DNA of 64,000 nt from Salvelinus alpinus (GCF_045679555.1 NC_092115.1:40681728-40745727); one strand, 5' to 3'. Counted from the first letter of the stretch, positions 9,900 through 21,769 are shown. Translations and numbers: made by a program. The notes: a model not told the origin generated them from the sequence alone.

Positions 9900-12590
9900 A
9901 TATGAACACACTAGACATTATCCTGACCAACCTGCCCTCCAAATACACCGCTGCTGTCTTCAATCAAGATCTCAGCGATCACTGCCTCATTGCCTGTATC
10001 CGCTGCGGGTCCGCGGTCAAACGACCACCCCTCATCACTATCAAACGCTCCCTAAAACACTTCTGCGAGCAGGCCTTTCTAATCGACCTGGCCCGGGTAC
10101 CCTGGATGGATATTGACCTCATCCCGTCAGTTGAGGATGCCTGGTCATTCTTTAAAAGTTACTTCCTCACCATATTAGACAAGCATGCTCCGTTCAAAAA
10201 ATGCAGAACTAAGAACAGATATAGCCCTTGGTTCACTCCAGACCTGACTGCCCTCGACCAGCACAAAAACATCCTGTGGCGAACTGCAATAGCATCGAAG
10301 AGCCCACGCGATATGCAACTGTTCAGGGAAGTCAGGAACCAATACACGCAGTCAGTCAGGAAAGCAAAGGCCAGCTTTTTCAAGCAGAAATTTGCATCCT
10401 GTAGCTCTAACTCCAAAAAGTTCTGGGATACTGTAAAGTCCATGGAGAACAAGAGCACCTCCTCCCAGCTGCCCACTGCACTGAGGCTAGGTAACACGGT
10501 CACCACCGATAAATCCGTGATGATCGAAGACTTCAACAAGCATTTCTCAATGGCTGGCCATGCCTTCCTCCTGGCGACTCCAACCTTGGCCAACAGCCCC
10601 CCCCCCCCCCCCGCTGCTACTCGCCCAAGCCTCCCCAGCTTCTCCTTTACCCAAATCCAGATAGCAGATGTTCTGAAAGAGCTGGAAAACCTGGACCCAT
10701 ACAAATCAGCTGGGCTTGACAATCTGGACCCCCTATTTCTGAAACTGTCCGCCGCCATTGTCGCACCCCCTATTACCAGCCTGTTCAACCTCTCCTTCGT
10801 ATCATCTGAGATCCCCAAGGATTGGAAAGCTGCCGCGGTCATCCCCCTCTTCAAAGTGGGAGACACCCTGGACCCAAACTGTTACAGACCTATATCCATC
10901 CTGCCCTGCCTATCTAAGGTCTTCGAAAGCCAAGTCAACAAACAGATCACTGACCATCTCGAATCCCACCGTACCTTCTCCGCTGTGCAATCCGGTTTCC
11001 GAGCCGGTCACGGGTGCACTTCAGCCACGCTCAAGGTACTAAATGATATCATAACCGGCATCGATAAAAGACAGTACTGTGCTGCCGTCTTCATCGACCT
11101 GGCAAAGGCTTTCGACTCTGTCAATCACCATATTCTTATCGGCAGACTCAGTAGCCTCGGTTTTTCTAATGACTGCCTTGCCTGGTTCACCAACTACTTT
11201 GCAGACAGAGTTCAGTGCGTCAAATCGGAAGGCATGCTGTCCGGTCCTCTGGCAGTCTCTATGGGGGTACCACAGGGTTCAATTCTCGGGCCGACTCTTT
11301 TCTCTGTATATATCAATGATGTTGCTCTTGCTGCTGGTGAGTCTCTGATCCACCTCTACGCAGACGACATCATTCTGTATACTTCTGGCCCTTCTTTGGA
11401 CACTGTGATAACCAACCTCCAAACGAGCTTCAATGCCATTCAACACTCCTTCCGTGGCCTCCAACTGCTCTTAAACGCTAGTAAAACCAAATGCATGCTC
11501 TTCAACCGTTCGCTGCCTGCACCCGCACGCCCGACTAGCATCACCACCCTGGACGGTTCTGACCTAGAATATGTGGACATCTATAAGTACCTAGGTGTCT
11601 GGCTAGACTGCAAACTCTCCTTCCAGACTCATATCACACATCTCCAATCTAAAATCAGATCTAGAGTCGGCTTTCTATTTCGCAACAGAGCCTCCTTCAC
11701 TCACGCCGCCAAACTCACCCTAGTGAAACTGACTATCCTACCGATCCTCGACTTCGGCGATGTCATCTACAAAATGGCTTCCAAAACTCTACTCAGCAAA
11801 CTGGATGCAGTTTATCACAGTGCCATCCGTTTTGTTACTAAAGCACCTTATTCGACCCACCACTGCGACCTGTATGCCCTAGTCGGCTGGCCCTCGCTAC
11901 ATGTTCGCCGTCAGACCCACTGGCTCCAGGTCATCTACAAGGCTATGCTAGGTAAAGTGCCGCCTTATCTCAGTTCACTGGTCACGATGGCTACACCCAC
12001 CCGTAGCACGCGCTCTAGCAGGTGTATCTCACTGATCATCCCTAAAGCCAAAACCTCATTTGGACGCCTTTCCTTCCAGTTCTCTGCTGCCTGCGACTGG
12101 AACGAATTGCAAAAATCTCTGAAGTTGGAGACTTTTATCTCCCTCAACAACTTTAAACATCTGCTATCCGAGCAGCTAACCGATCGCTGCAGCTGTACAT
12201 AGTCCATCGGTATATAGCCCACCCAATTTACCTACCTCACCCTCCCCATACTGCTTTTATTTCCTTTTCTGCTTTTTTTGCACACCAGTATCTCTACTTG
12301 CACATGATCATCTGATGATTTACCACTCCAGTGTTAATCTGCTAAATTGTAATTATCTGATTTATTGCCTACCTCCTCATGCCTTTTGCACACATTGTAT
12401 ATAGATTCTCTTTTTTTCTTTTTTCTACCATGTTATTGACTTGTTTATTGTTTACTCCATGTGTAACTCTGTGTTGTTGTCTGTTCACACTGCTATGCTT
12501 TATCTTGGCCAGGTCGCAGTTGCAAATGAGAACTTGTTCTCAACTAGCCTACCTGGTTAAATAAAGGTGAAATAAAAAAATAAAATAAAA
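9900..12590 (+). mobile_element. 5'-truncated LINE (family A, CR1/L2/Jockey superfamily), copy 1
   Basis: Begins at the end of the endonuclease domain and runs to a 3'UTR ending TACCTGGTTAAATAAAGGTG plus an A-rich tail. It lies in the Copia LTR in opposite orientation; flanks share ACTA/CACTA as a probable short target duplication. Same family as 45721-50515, 57035-57695 and 58770-59912. Confidence 0.9.
9902..12202 (+). CDS. LINE reverse transcriptase, uninterrupted 766-codon frame (endonuclease truncated)
   Basis: RNA-directed DNA polymerase of a non-LTR retrotransposon. The first ~35 residues are the end of an APE-type endonuclease (LTNLPSKY...SDHCLIACIR). The RT shows LDPYKSAGLDNLDP and YRPISILPCLSKVFE, then motif A FIDLAKAFDSVNHH near residue 396, motif B MGVPQGSILGP near 454, and the catalytic YADD at about 486, then KYLGVWLDCKLSF and a C-terminal WNELQKSLKL. 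A run of C gives PPPPPP near residue 235. There is no stop or frameshift over 2.3 kb, which is unusual for a truncated copy and points to recent insertion. The ATG is incidental: it lies at the truncation point. It cannot retrotranspose alone, since the endonuclease core and 5' region are absent. Confidence 0.88.
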   Translation: MNTLDIILTNLPSKYTAAVFNQDLSDHCLIACIRCGSAVKRPPLITIKRSLKHFCEQAFLIDLARVPWMDIDLIPSVEDAWSFFKSYFLTILDKHAPFKKCRTKNRYSPWFTPDLTALDQHKNILWRTAIASKSPRDMQLFREVRNQYTQSVRKAKASFFKQKFASCSSNSKKFWDTVKSMENKSTSSQLPTALRLGNTVTTDKSVMIEDFNKHFSMAGHAFLLATPTLANSPPPPPAATRPSLPSFSFTQIQIADVLKELENLDPYKSAGLDNLDPLFLKLSAAIVAPPITSLFNLSFVSSEIPKDWKAAAVIPLFKVGDTLDPNCYRPISILPCLSKVFESQVNKQITDHLESHRTFSAVQSGFRAGHGCTSATLKVLNDIITGIDKRQYCAAVFIDLAKAFDSVNHHILIGRLSSLGFSNDCLAWFTNYFADRVQCVKSEGMLSGPLAVSMGVPQGSILGPTLFSVYINDVALAAGESLIHLYADDIILYTSGPSLDTVITNLQTSFNAIQHSFRGLQLLLNASKTKCMLFNRSLPAPARPTSITTLDGSDLEYVDIYKYLGVWLDCKLSFQTHITHLQSKIRSRVGFLFRNRASFTHAAKLTLVKLTILPILDFGDVIYKMASKTLLSKLDAVYHSAIRFVTKAPYSTHHCDLYALVGWPSLHVRRQTHWLQVIYKAMLGKVPPYLSSLVTMATPTRSTRSSRCISLIIPKAKTSFGRLSFQFSAACDWNELQKSLKLETFISLNNFKHLLSEQLTDRCSCT

Positions 12591-15500
12591 CACTACAAGG
12601 TAGCCATTCCACTCCAGGCTAGGTCCATCAACAACAAGACTCCCTGCGCAGGCACACTCTTGACTGAGTGATAGCCCCGTAATAACAGAAATATAGGGAT
12701 ACTTAAAACATGAACTTAACAATCTCCCCCTTTTCTTTAAAGACAAATAAAACATCAACAACATAATTAAATGTCCAAGTATTATTCAAGATCTCCATTA
12801 CAAATGGGTTGTGTGACAGTTTTTATTTGTATTACTCAAGCTGTCACTTTCCATTACTGAGAGCCTGTAGGAGCACAAGACCGGATGCTCCTTTTTTAGT
12901 CAGATAGTCAGCAAGCTGTTCCTTTGTGGTCGACCACAGAATCTGCTGGATTCTCTGTGCTTGAATAAGTTCCTTGACGCTGCTAATCTCAAGACGAAGT
13001 CTTTTCTCTGTGACAGACTTGGTTGACTTCACAGCATCAACTAATGAGAAGTTCTCAGTGACACAAACTACAGGTAGAAAGTGCCGTTTTGTCTCACCAG
13101 TGTTAAGCTCTGAGAACAGAGTTGCAAGAAAGATAGCATTGTCAATTCCATCCGCAAGAGCAAGGGTTTCTCCAGCAAGTTTGCTTTGGACAATCCTTCT
13201 GATCCTTTTTGACTGCCAACAGAAAGGTGAGAATCTTCCTCCTTCACCCATTAACACGATTAGATGTCCACCTTGTGTGCCTCCATCTGTAAGGTTCCCT
13301 AGCGAAGCATCACTGAAGACAACTAGTTTCTAACATGCTGAAACTTTAAAGTCACTTGTTGTGATTTCAGTTTACGAACAACTTTGTTCGCCTCATGAAT
13401 GGTTTGTATAGTGGTGTGTTTTGTGTTAGATGCCAAGTTGCAACCATCTAACATTACATCAGGGGTACTCTGTCTAGCAAACCATAAAATTTGTCCTATC
13501 TTTGACCTCAATTGATCAGCTTCAATTCCACATAGAGGGGAATTCCTTTGTACGGCTCTTGAAGAATCCATGTGGATGGGTTGAAGATTCTTGATATAGC
13601 TCTCCTGTTGCATCAGTATTTTTCCATCAACTGTAATAAACTCTATGCCAACATAACACAAATGATCATGCTCCTCACGGCCGACCTAGAAAACAGCTTT
13701 GAGGTGTGGAATCACAGTTGAAGCAAAGGTTTGTGAGTCACCCCAGATAAAGTCATCAACATGACAGGCAAGTACTCCAGTCACATTGCAGTCTTGATCA
13801 AGCCAATAGAAGAATGCAGGATCCACTTGACATTTTTCCACCTGTATTCAGCATTGTTGCCTTGACTTTGTTGTACCAGTAGAGTGATGCATCTGCCAGT
13901 CCATACACACTCTTTAGTTTCTACAGTGTTCCTTCGCTTTTAGCTTCAGGCGGAGGTCGGATGTGATTGTCCCTTGACAGCTCTGTTCCCTGCAAAAATG
14001 CAGATTTGATGTCTATGGAATTAAGTTTTCATTTTTTCTGGCAGATCACTGACATCAGCAATCTGAGTGACTCTGAGGCGCATGTCAGTGAGTCTTTTGG
14101 GAGTTGTTTAGCAGCCAGCTCCTCAAAACCTCTAGCCACTAGACGTGCTTTAGGCACCATTCCAGTTAAGGATTCTTTAAGGATACACACCCACCTTGTT
14201 GAGATGCATTTTTGGCCAATGTCTTTGACTTCCTCAAACACTCAATTTTTCCTCCAATTACTGAGCTCATCTAGCTTAGCTGAGTCAAATGACACATCCT
14301 TTGTTTCAAGTACATCATAATTTTGAATGTCATTCTGTTTTTTCTCGATTTTCCAATGGTTCAATTCTGATATTATCTACAAGTGACAGGTCAGCTGACC
14401 CTGTTGTACCAGAAAGTGTAGCTGGTTCAGAGTACTGCAAGTTGTACCAGTTCTGGTGTTTTGCTTTTCCTGCTCGTCCAATGACGGTTGCTGTATGTGG
14501 AATACCACTTTCTCTGTCCATGTATTTAACAGTTTGTCCAGTTTTCAGATTGGAACAACCATGTTCTCTTAACACATGTGGCTGTTGTTGAATGTTTTCC
14601 TCATTTGAACGCTCAACAGTATTACCTGTGGCATGGTTGAAGGTCTCTGCTCCATTTCCTGTGTCAGTTTCAGTGTCCATATCATTGGATGCAACATCTG
14701 GTAGGTGTGTGTCTGTTACTGTGTCCTTTTTGTCATTTTCATTAGGAGACTGATTCTCAGCAACAGCCACTCTATCTTGTTGATCATTTACTTTCCGCAA
14801 TCTTGAGTGATGCACCCTGACAATGATGCCTCCGTGCCTCACAAATATCACCACACCAACTTGACCAATGACTACTCCCGGTCCTTTCCACTCTTGACAG
14901 TCAACTCGTTTGTAGTACACTTTGTTTCCAGTTTCGTTTCATTATTCCCTGAACTGCTGAGTAACTTCTGAAGTCTGTCAACTGTAGCATGTCCAAACTG
15001 TTTGTGAAGCTTTAACAATACTTTGTCTTTTTCTTTTGTGTTCATGTTCTCTGTGACTGTCAGAATCTCCATGTGCTCTGTGTCAGTCAGAATCAAATTT
15101 TTGCATGGACTCTGTGTGATGTCTTTGTCTAAAATGTTTACACAATAGTGGCCTGAGGTAGTAAGTTCAAGAGTCAGTGGTTGTTTAAACATCACTGCCG
15201 TGTCATTTTTTATGTCTAGTACAGCCTCTGCCTTCTTGAGGGAAGCTTTGCTTAATAGTAAGGGGATATCTGTAGGGACCACCTCTGTTTCAATGTGACA
15301 CTTTATCTGACCAATTTTTGCTGGTATCTTAACTCTCTTGGTAGAATGGACAATTCTCCCATCTCCAAATTTGAAAGCTCTGTTGCTTGGTGTGTCAATC
15401 ATATTTTGTACTTCTTTCATACTTAGTTCACTGACATAGCTATCAAGCCATTTTGCACCACACACTGTCCGTGTACATGCAGTATCAATCACAGCAGATC

Positions 15501-16359
15501 CTAAGGATTCAACTATAAAAATCTCAGTATCACAAGCAGATTCATTTGAAAACAGTGTAATGTTACACTGCTCTATCTCTGTGTTTACATTTTCCTATGT
15601 TAGTTTAACTTGTTCATTTTTATGAGGACAGTCTAACCCAATGGTAAGTGCTTTGACAAATAGCACATTTTGATCTCCTTCCATATTTGTTCAGTGGATT
15701 TGTGCCCGAAAATGGCGTCCTCTTCTGGTTGTCTTGAGAACGTGACTTGTTTGCGCCTTTTCTCTGCTGCTCAGTGTCATATGCTGCGTCACTCACTTGC
15801 ATTTCATCTGTTATTGGCGCGACAGACGTCTTTTCACCAAAAATGATTTTTAGTGCCGACGTCATTGATGCAAAAGTCAGCACAGTACAAGCAGTCAAAG
15901 CCAACTGTTTCTCCCTACCATCTAGACAGGCAGTATCTAGCAACTTGAAAGCTAACACTGCATCCGGGAGAACCATGTCGTATTTGCGCATCCTATTGTA
16001 CTTCTGTTCAAAAGCAATGATGTAGTCCGTCATTGCAAAATAAATATCTCTCATAACACTGTCAAAGTTTGAATATGCCTCGTAGGCACGGTCTTTCTCT
16101 TCTTTAAGAAATACAGAATCCAGTGCTCTGATCAAATTCACCATACTGTCATCCTTGTTCAAATCCTCAACGCATATTTCCAGTGCTGCATCACTCGCTC
16201 TTCCCTCGAGAGATAATACCACCGCAAGTGCTTGCTTTTTCAAGTCCAGATTAGTAACCCGTGTCCAGTTTCCAAATTCATTTTTTTAAACTTTCGTACG
16301 ACCTCTTCTCGTCGAAGCGAGGTGGCACATTGTAGTTATTAACCATGATATTCTCATTT

Positions 16360-17729
16360 AAAAATTGTCCAAGATCAACTTTTCCCCCGATGCCTTGAGA
16401 TGGGTGAAATCATACCTTGAAGGCAGAACTCAGTGTGTCAGAGTGAGCAAGGAGCTGTCGCCCACTCTTAGCTATGATGTGGGCGTGCCCCAAGGGTCAA
16501 TACTGGGGCCCCTCCTGTTCAGCCTGTACATTAATGATCTGCCTTCTGTCTGTACCGGGTCTGAAGTTCAAATGTATGCAGATGATACAGTGATATATGT
16601 GCATGCAAAGAGCAAACAACAAGTTGCACAAGAACTCACTACTGTAATGGTCCAGGTTACAAAGTGGCTCAGTGACTCGTGTTTGCATCTCAATGTGAAA
16701 AAAACTGTTTGCATGTTCTTCACAAAGAGGGCAACAGATGCTATTTAGCCAGATGTCTATATCAGTGGAGAAGCTCCAGGTGGTATCTGATTTTAAGTAC
16801 CTTGGTATCATACTTGATTCCTCCCTCTCTTTTAAAAAGCATGTGAAAAATGTAATTCAGATAACCAAATTCAACCTAGCTAATTTCCAATTTATACGAA
16901 ATTGTTTGACTACAGAGGTAGCAAAACTGCACTTCAAATCTATGATACTCCCCCACTTAACATACTGCTTGACTAGTTGGGCCCAAGCTTGCTGTACAAC
17001 ATTAAAACCTATTCAGTCTGTCTACAAACAGGCTCTCAAAGTGCTTGATAGGAAGCTCAATAGCCATCATCACTGTTACATCCTCAGAAAGCATGAGCTC
17101 CTGAGTTGGGAAAATCTTGTGCAATACACTGATGCATGTCTTGTATTCAAGATCCTAAATGGCCTGGCTCCCCCTCTACTCAGTATTTTTGTTAAACAGA
17201 AAACTCAAACATATGGCAGCAGATCCACAAGGTCTGCCATGAGAGGTGACTGTATAGTTCCCTTAAGGAAAAGCACCTTTAGTAAAACTGCTTACTCTGT
17301 GAGAGCTTCCCATGTCTGGAATACACTGCCATCAGACACACATAACTGCACCACATATCACACTTTCACAAAATGCATGAAGACATGGCTAAAGGTCAAT
17401 CAGATTTGTGAACATAATACCTAGCTGTGTATTGCCGCTTTCCATGTTGTCTGTTGTCTGTAGCTTGTGAGGTGTGGAAACACTTTGTTACTTTTATGAA
17501 TTCTGTCTTACTGCTTTTTGTTCTATGTTGCTCTGTCTGTATGCTATGTCTTGCTTGTCCTATGTTGCTCTGCGTGTGCTCACTGCTCAATTATTGTCTA
17601 TATTGTAGTTGTTTTTAATAACCTGCCGAGGGACTGCGGTTGAAAATTAGCCGGCTGGCTAAAACCATCACTTTTACTGAAACGTTGATTAATGTGCACT
17701 GTCACTGTAAAAATAAACTCAAACTCCAG
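16360..17729 (+). mobile_element. 5'-truncated LINE (CR1/L2 superfamily, different family), RT C-terminal half
   Basis: Two frames: 16365-16748 has [20 protein letters not shown] and MYADDTVIYVHAK (RT motifs B and C); 16738-17424 continues with KYLGIILDSSLSFKKH...PHLTYCLTSW...HVWNTLPSDT. One frameshift/stop near 16740 separates them. The 3'UTR ends TAAAAATAAACTCAAACTC at about 17729. It lies against the Gag end of the Copia fossil and has removed or covered the upstream LTR. Family name is uncertain. Confidence 0.8.
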
Positions 17730-17731
17730 AT

Positions 17732-17967
17732 CTGACCATATTACTATGTAGTAACTATTCATAGACCATGTTTCTCTCCCTAATATCCTCTGACCATATT
17801 ACTATGTAGTAACTATTAGTAGACCATGTTACTATATAGTAACTATAAGTAGACCATGTTACTATGTAGTAACTATTAGTAGACCATGTTAATATGTAGT
17901 AACTATTAGTAGACCATGTTAATACGTAGTAACTATTAGTAGAGCATATTACTATGTCGTAACTACG
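17732..17967. repeat. 34-bp minisatellite, about 6 units
   Basis: The unit is approximately TAGTAACTATTAGTAGACC plus ATGTTACTATG. It sits between two LINE fragments. The minus-strand frame at 17755-18000 (YYIVTWSTNS repeats) is a repeat artefact. Confidence 0.85.
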
Positions 17968-19400
17968 TGGCCGCCCCCCTGGTGGTAAGGGCGGCCACAC
18001 ATCTCCTACGCAGAGACCTGGCAGTGTGGTGCCAGGACAACACCCTCTCCCTCAATGTGAGCAAGACAAAGGAGATGATTGTGGACTACAGGAAAAGGAG
18101 GGCCGAACAGGCCCTCATTAACATAGGCAGGGCTGTAGTGGAGCGGGTCGAGAGTTTCAAGTCCCTTGGTGTCCACTACACCAACAAACTATCATGGTCC
18201 AATCACACCAAGATAGTCGTGAAGAGGGCACGACAACACCTTTTCCCCCTCTGGAGACTGAAAAGATTTGACATGGGTCCCAAGATCGTCAAATAGTTCT
18301 ACAGCTGCACCATCGAGAGGATCTTGACCGGCTGCATCACTGCCTGGTATGGCAACTGCTCGGCATTCTGCTCGGCGCTGCAGTGGGTAGTGCGTACGGC
18401 CCAATACATCACTGAGGCCTATCTTCCTGTCATAAAGGACCTATATTCTAGGCGGTGTCTACTACTCGCTGTTTATTATCTATGCAGAGTCACTTTACTC
18501 CTACCTACATGCACATATTATCTCAATTACCTCGACTAACCTGTACCCCCGCACATTGACTCAGTACCGGTACCCCCTGTATATAGCCTCGACTAACCTG
18601 TACCCCCACACATTGACTCAGTACTGGTACCCCCTGTATATAGCCTCATTACTAACCTGTACCCCGCACATTGACTCAGTACCGGTACCCCCTGTATATA
18701 GCCTCGACTAACCTGTACCCCACACATTGACTTTGTACCGGTACCCCCTGTATATAGCCTCATTACTAACCTGTAACCCCACACATTGACTCAGTACCGG
18801 TACCCCCTGTATATAGCCTCATTACTAACCTGAACCCCCACACATTGACTCGGTACCGGTACCCCCTGTATATAGCCTCATTACTAACCTGTACCCCCAC
18901 ACATTGACTCGGTACCGGTACCCCCTGTATATAGCCTCATTACTAACCTGTACCCCCACACATTGACTCGGTACCGGTACCCCCTGTATATAGCCTCATT
19001 ACTAACCTGTACCCCCACACATTGACTCGGTACCGGTACTCCTTGTATATAGCCCCGACTAACCTGTACCCCCACACATTGACTCGGTACCGGTACCCCC
19101 TGTATATAGCCTCATTACTAACCTGTACCCCCACACATTGACTCGGTACCGGTACCCCCTGTATATAGCCTCATTACTAACCTGTACCCCCACACATTGA
19201 CTCGGTACCGGTACCCCCTGTATATAGCCTCGTTATTGTTATTTTATTGTGTTACTTTTTATTTCATTTTTAACTTTAGTTTAATGAGTAAATACTTTCT
19301 ATTTCTTGAACTGCATGGTTGGTTAAGGGCTTGTAAGTAAGCATTTCACGGTAAGATCTACACCTGTTGTATTCAGCGAATGTGACAAATACAATTTGAT
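17968..19400 (+). mobile_element. LINE 3' end (RSg-1/Rex1-like, CR1/L2 superfamily) with expanded 3'UTR
   Basis: 17967-18296 encodes WCQDNTLSLNVSKTKEMIVD...ESFKSLGVHYTNKLSW, the RT thumb region, followed in other frames by FYSCTIERILTGCITAWYGN. The 3'UTR contains the tandem array at 18535-19231 and ends TGTGACAAATACAATTTGATTTGAT at about 19400. It is 5'-truncated and broken by at least one stop at 18294. Confidence 0.8.
18535..19231 (+). repeat. About 12 tandem units (52-60 bp) made from a LINE 3'UTR segment
   Basis: Each unit runs CTAACCTGTACCCCCACACA, TTGACTCGGTACCGGTACCC, CCTGTATATAGCCTCATTA. The same segment is single-copy in the LINE fragment at 735-955, so the array arose by expansion inside a LINE 3'UTR. 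Minus-strand frames (GYRLVMRLYTGGTGTESM repeats) are artefacts. Confidence 0.9.
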
Positions 19401-19555
19401 TTGATTAGTTTGGTATTGGTTCAACATTGCAGCCGACAGTGCAGGCGACTGCCTTATTATTTATAAATCAGTCAGCCAGTAAACATTTTCCCACAATGCT
19501 GCATGGATTTTATGCTCTCGAACACGGCCAGTGGTTTAGTAAATGACAGAGAGGC

Positions 19556-19785
19556 TAAGCTGTGCACGCTCTACGGGGTGTGGAACATCATCTATAATAA
19601 TGACATAAAGGCTGCACTGTACACACTCTATGGGGTGTGTGGAACATCATCTATAATAATGACATAAAGGCTGTGCTGTGCACGCTCGACAGGGTGTGGA
19701 ACATCATCTATAATAATGACATAAAGGCTATGCTGTGCACGCTCTACGGTGTGTGGAACATCATCTATAATAATTTGTCTGTTCT
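19556..19785. repeat. Minisatellite, about 4 units of 55-60 bp
   Basis: The unit contains GTGTGGAACATCATCTATAA and TAATGACATAAAGGCTGTGC plus a CACGCTC block. The open frame over it (19637-20038) is a by-product. Confidence 0.8.
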
Positions 19786-19839
19786 AAATTCTGTGTTGCT
19801 CAAAGCCTTGAGTAATGAACCTATTTTTGACACAATTGG

Positions 19840-20225
19840 CTGGAAAGTCACCCTTTGCCTTGATGACAGCTTTGCACACTCTTGGCATTATCTCAACCAG
19901 CTTCATGAGGTAGTCACCTGGAATTCATTTCAATTAACAGTTGTGCCTAGTGAAATGTTAATTTGTGGAATTTCTTTCCTTCTTAATGCGTTTGAGCCAA
20001 TCAGTTGTGTTGTGACAAGGTATGGGTGGTTCTCATGAGGACCGCCACAGGAAAGGAAGACACAGAGTTACCTCTGCTGCAGAAGATACGCTCATTAGAG
20101 TTAACTGCACCTCAGATTGCAGCCCAAATAAATGCTTCACAGAGTTCAAGTAACTAGACACATCTCAACATCAACTGTTCAGAGACTGGTTGAATTGCTG
20201 CATGCAAGAACACTGTTTACAAAAG
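19840..20225 (+). mobile_element. Internally deleted Tc1-like remnant
   Basis: The left part reads CACCCTTTGCCTTGATGACA and CAGCTTTGCACACTCTTGGC (a Tc1 terminal region), then the middle jumps to a transposase fragment: GAGGACCGCCACAGGAAAGG ... CAGCCCAAATAAATGCTTCA (SHEDRHRKGR...AAQINASQSSS type). Neither complete ends nor an intact frame remain. Confidence 0.65.
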
Positions 20226-20261
20226 CTTTGTTAAAAAACAAGAAAGCCAGCAATACATCTA

Positions 20262-20745
20262 CATGATGTATTGTTACACCATGTAGGAGCAGTATGGACC
20301 TAGTCTGTTCATTATATACATCTACATGATGTATTGTTACACCATGTAGGAGCAGTATGGACCTAGTCTGTTCATTATATACATCTACATGATGTATTGT
20401 TACACCATGTAGGAGCAGTTTAGACCTAGTCTGTTCATTATATACATCTACATGATGTATTGTTACACCATGTAGGAGCAGTATGGACCTAGTCTGTTCA
20501 TTATATACATCTACATGATGTATTGTTACACCATGTAGGAGCAGTTTAGACCTAGTCTGTTCATTATATACATCTACATGATGTATTGTTACACCATGTA
20601 GGAGCAGTATAGACCTAGTCTGTTCATTATATACATCTACATGATGTATTGTTACACCAGGTAGGAGCAGTATAGACCTAGTCTGTTCATTATATACATC
20701 TACATGATGTATTGTTACACCTTGTAGGAGCAGTATAGACCTACA
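20262..20745. repeat. 63-bp minisatellite, about 8 units
   Basis: The unit includes TACATCTACATGATGTATTG, TTACACCATGTAGGAGCAGT and ATGGACCTAGTCTGTTCATT. Units differ by only one or two bases (TATGG / TTTAG / TATAG), so the expansion is recent. Confidence 0.9.
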
Positions 20746-20997
20746 GTAGCTAGCTGCTAATTTAGATTTAGTATCTTAATGAAACTGCCTTAAAAATGCT
20801 GTGGTAAACATTTTTTATTTGCACTAATCAATCAACACATTCCTGTCTTTGCATGTCTCATTATAATGGTATTATTTAATTAAATTAATTTAAAATAACA
20901 TCAAAAAGAAAGGAGGACCAAGGCACTCTTCATATAATTAATTAAAATGCCTTTATTAGTATGGCATGTTCAATAGAAACAAAGTTGTTTAAAAACC

Positions 20998-21027
20998 GAC
21001 GCGTTTCGGCTGCATGGCCTTCGTCAG
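20998..21027 (-). ncRNA. Candidate hammerhead ribozyme core (left arm)
   Basis: Exact mirror of the core at 21770-21799, read on the minus strand: CTGACGA at 21027-21021, GAAA at 21007-21004, predicted cleavage after the C at 20998. The two cores point away from each other toward the ends of the palindrome. Confidence 0.5.
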
Positions 21028-21769
21028 GGAGTACAGAAAAAGGAGAATACAATGTCCTCTTTTGAAAGGCTTTTCCAATTAGCCCTAATTAGAAGAGGGA
21101 GTGGTTACCAAATTGGACACACCTAGTAAGCAATAATATACACATGAAAAGGTGAAATACTGTAGCTATGTTATCATGAGCATACAACTCCAAGCTAGAA
21201 GCATCAGAACACCCAGAGAGGCAGTTCCAACCCTAACCATGACTGGGAGAAGTGTCCAGAACAAGAAAGCAATATATTCCACAGTACTCCAGACCACAGC
21301 TGTTTAACTGTTTAACAGTTAAACCAAAGGGAAAGTTTTTGGATTTACAAACTACAGGCCACTAAGTACCCTGGTTTAAATGAAGATATGGATTTCTCAC
21401 CCTTCCTGTAGGGTCGTGATGGGTCCATTTGCTGTCATCTAGTGGACATTTTGCTCAATTGCCCTCTAGCTATGTTTGGACTGTTGTTCATGTTTTGCTG
21501 TGGTCTGGAGTACTGTGGAATATATTGCTTTCTTGTTCTGGACACTTCTCCCAGTCATGGTTAGGGTTGGAACTGCCTCTCTGGGTGTTCTGATGCTTCT
21601 AGCTTGGAGTTGTATGCTCATGATAACATAGCTACAGTATTTCACCTTTTCATGTGTATATTATTGCTTACTAGGTGTGTCCAATTTGGTAACCACTCCC
21701 TCTTCTAATTAGGGCTAATTGGAAAAGCCTTTCAAAAGAGGACATTGTATTCTCCTTTTTCTGTACTCC

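Larger units (their letters stand above)
9844..16350 (-). mobile_element. Ty1/Copia LTR retrotransposon fossil, with one LTR split by a LINE
   Basis: A broken, decayed Copia-type element on the minus strand. In its own reading order: Gag with a CCHC-like zinc knuckle (about 16350-15600), aspartic protease (DTACTRT, about 15490), integrase/linker region (about 14920-14330), reverse transcriptase (about 14240-13330) and RNase H (about 13260-12840). Then come a purine-rich tract and an LTR beginning TGTTAAGTTC at 12721. The LTR is interrupted by the LINE at 9900-12590; its far end, GAGTTAACA, lies at 9844-9899. The LTR is short, about 190 bp. The upstream LTR is not seen, because a LINE fragment begins at 16360. 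It carries multiple breaks in every domain and looks old. Confidence 0.8.

Noticed and set aside
10159-10866. 235-codon minus-strand frame across the LINE RT (also 47855-48475)
   Set aside because: Shadow of a conserved RT frame; it appears in both LINE copies only because the plus strand is conserved.
17755-18000. Repetitive 81-codon minus-strand frame
   Set aside because: Translation of the 34-bp minisatellite.
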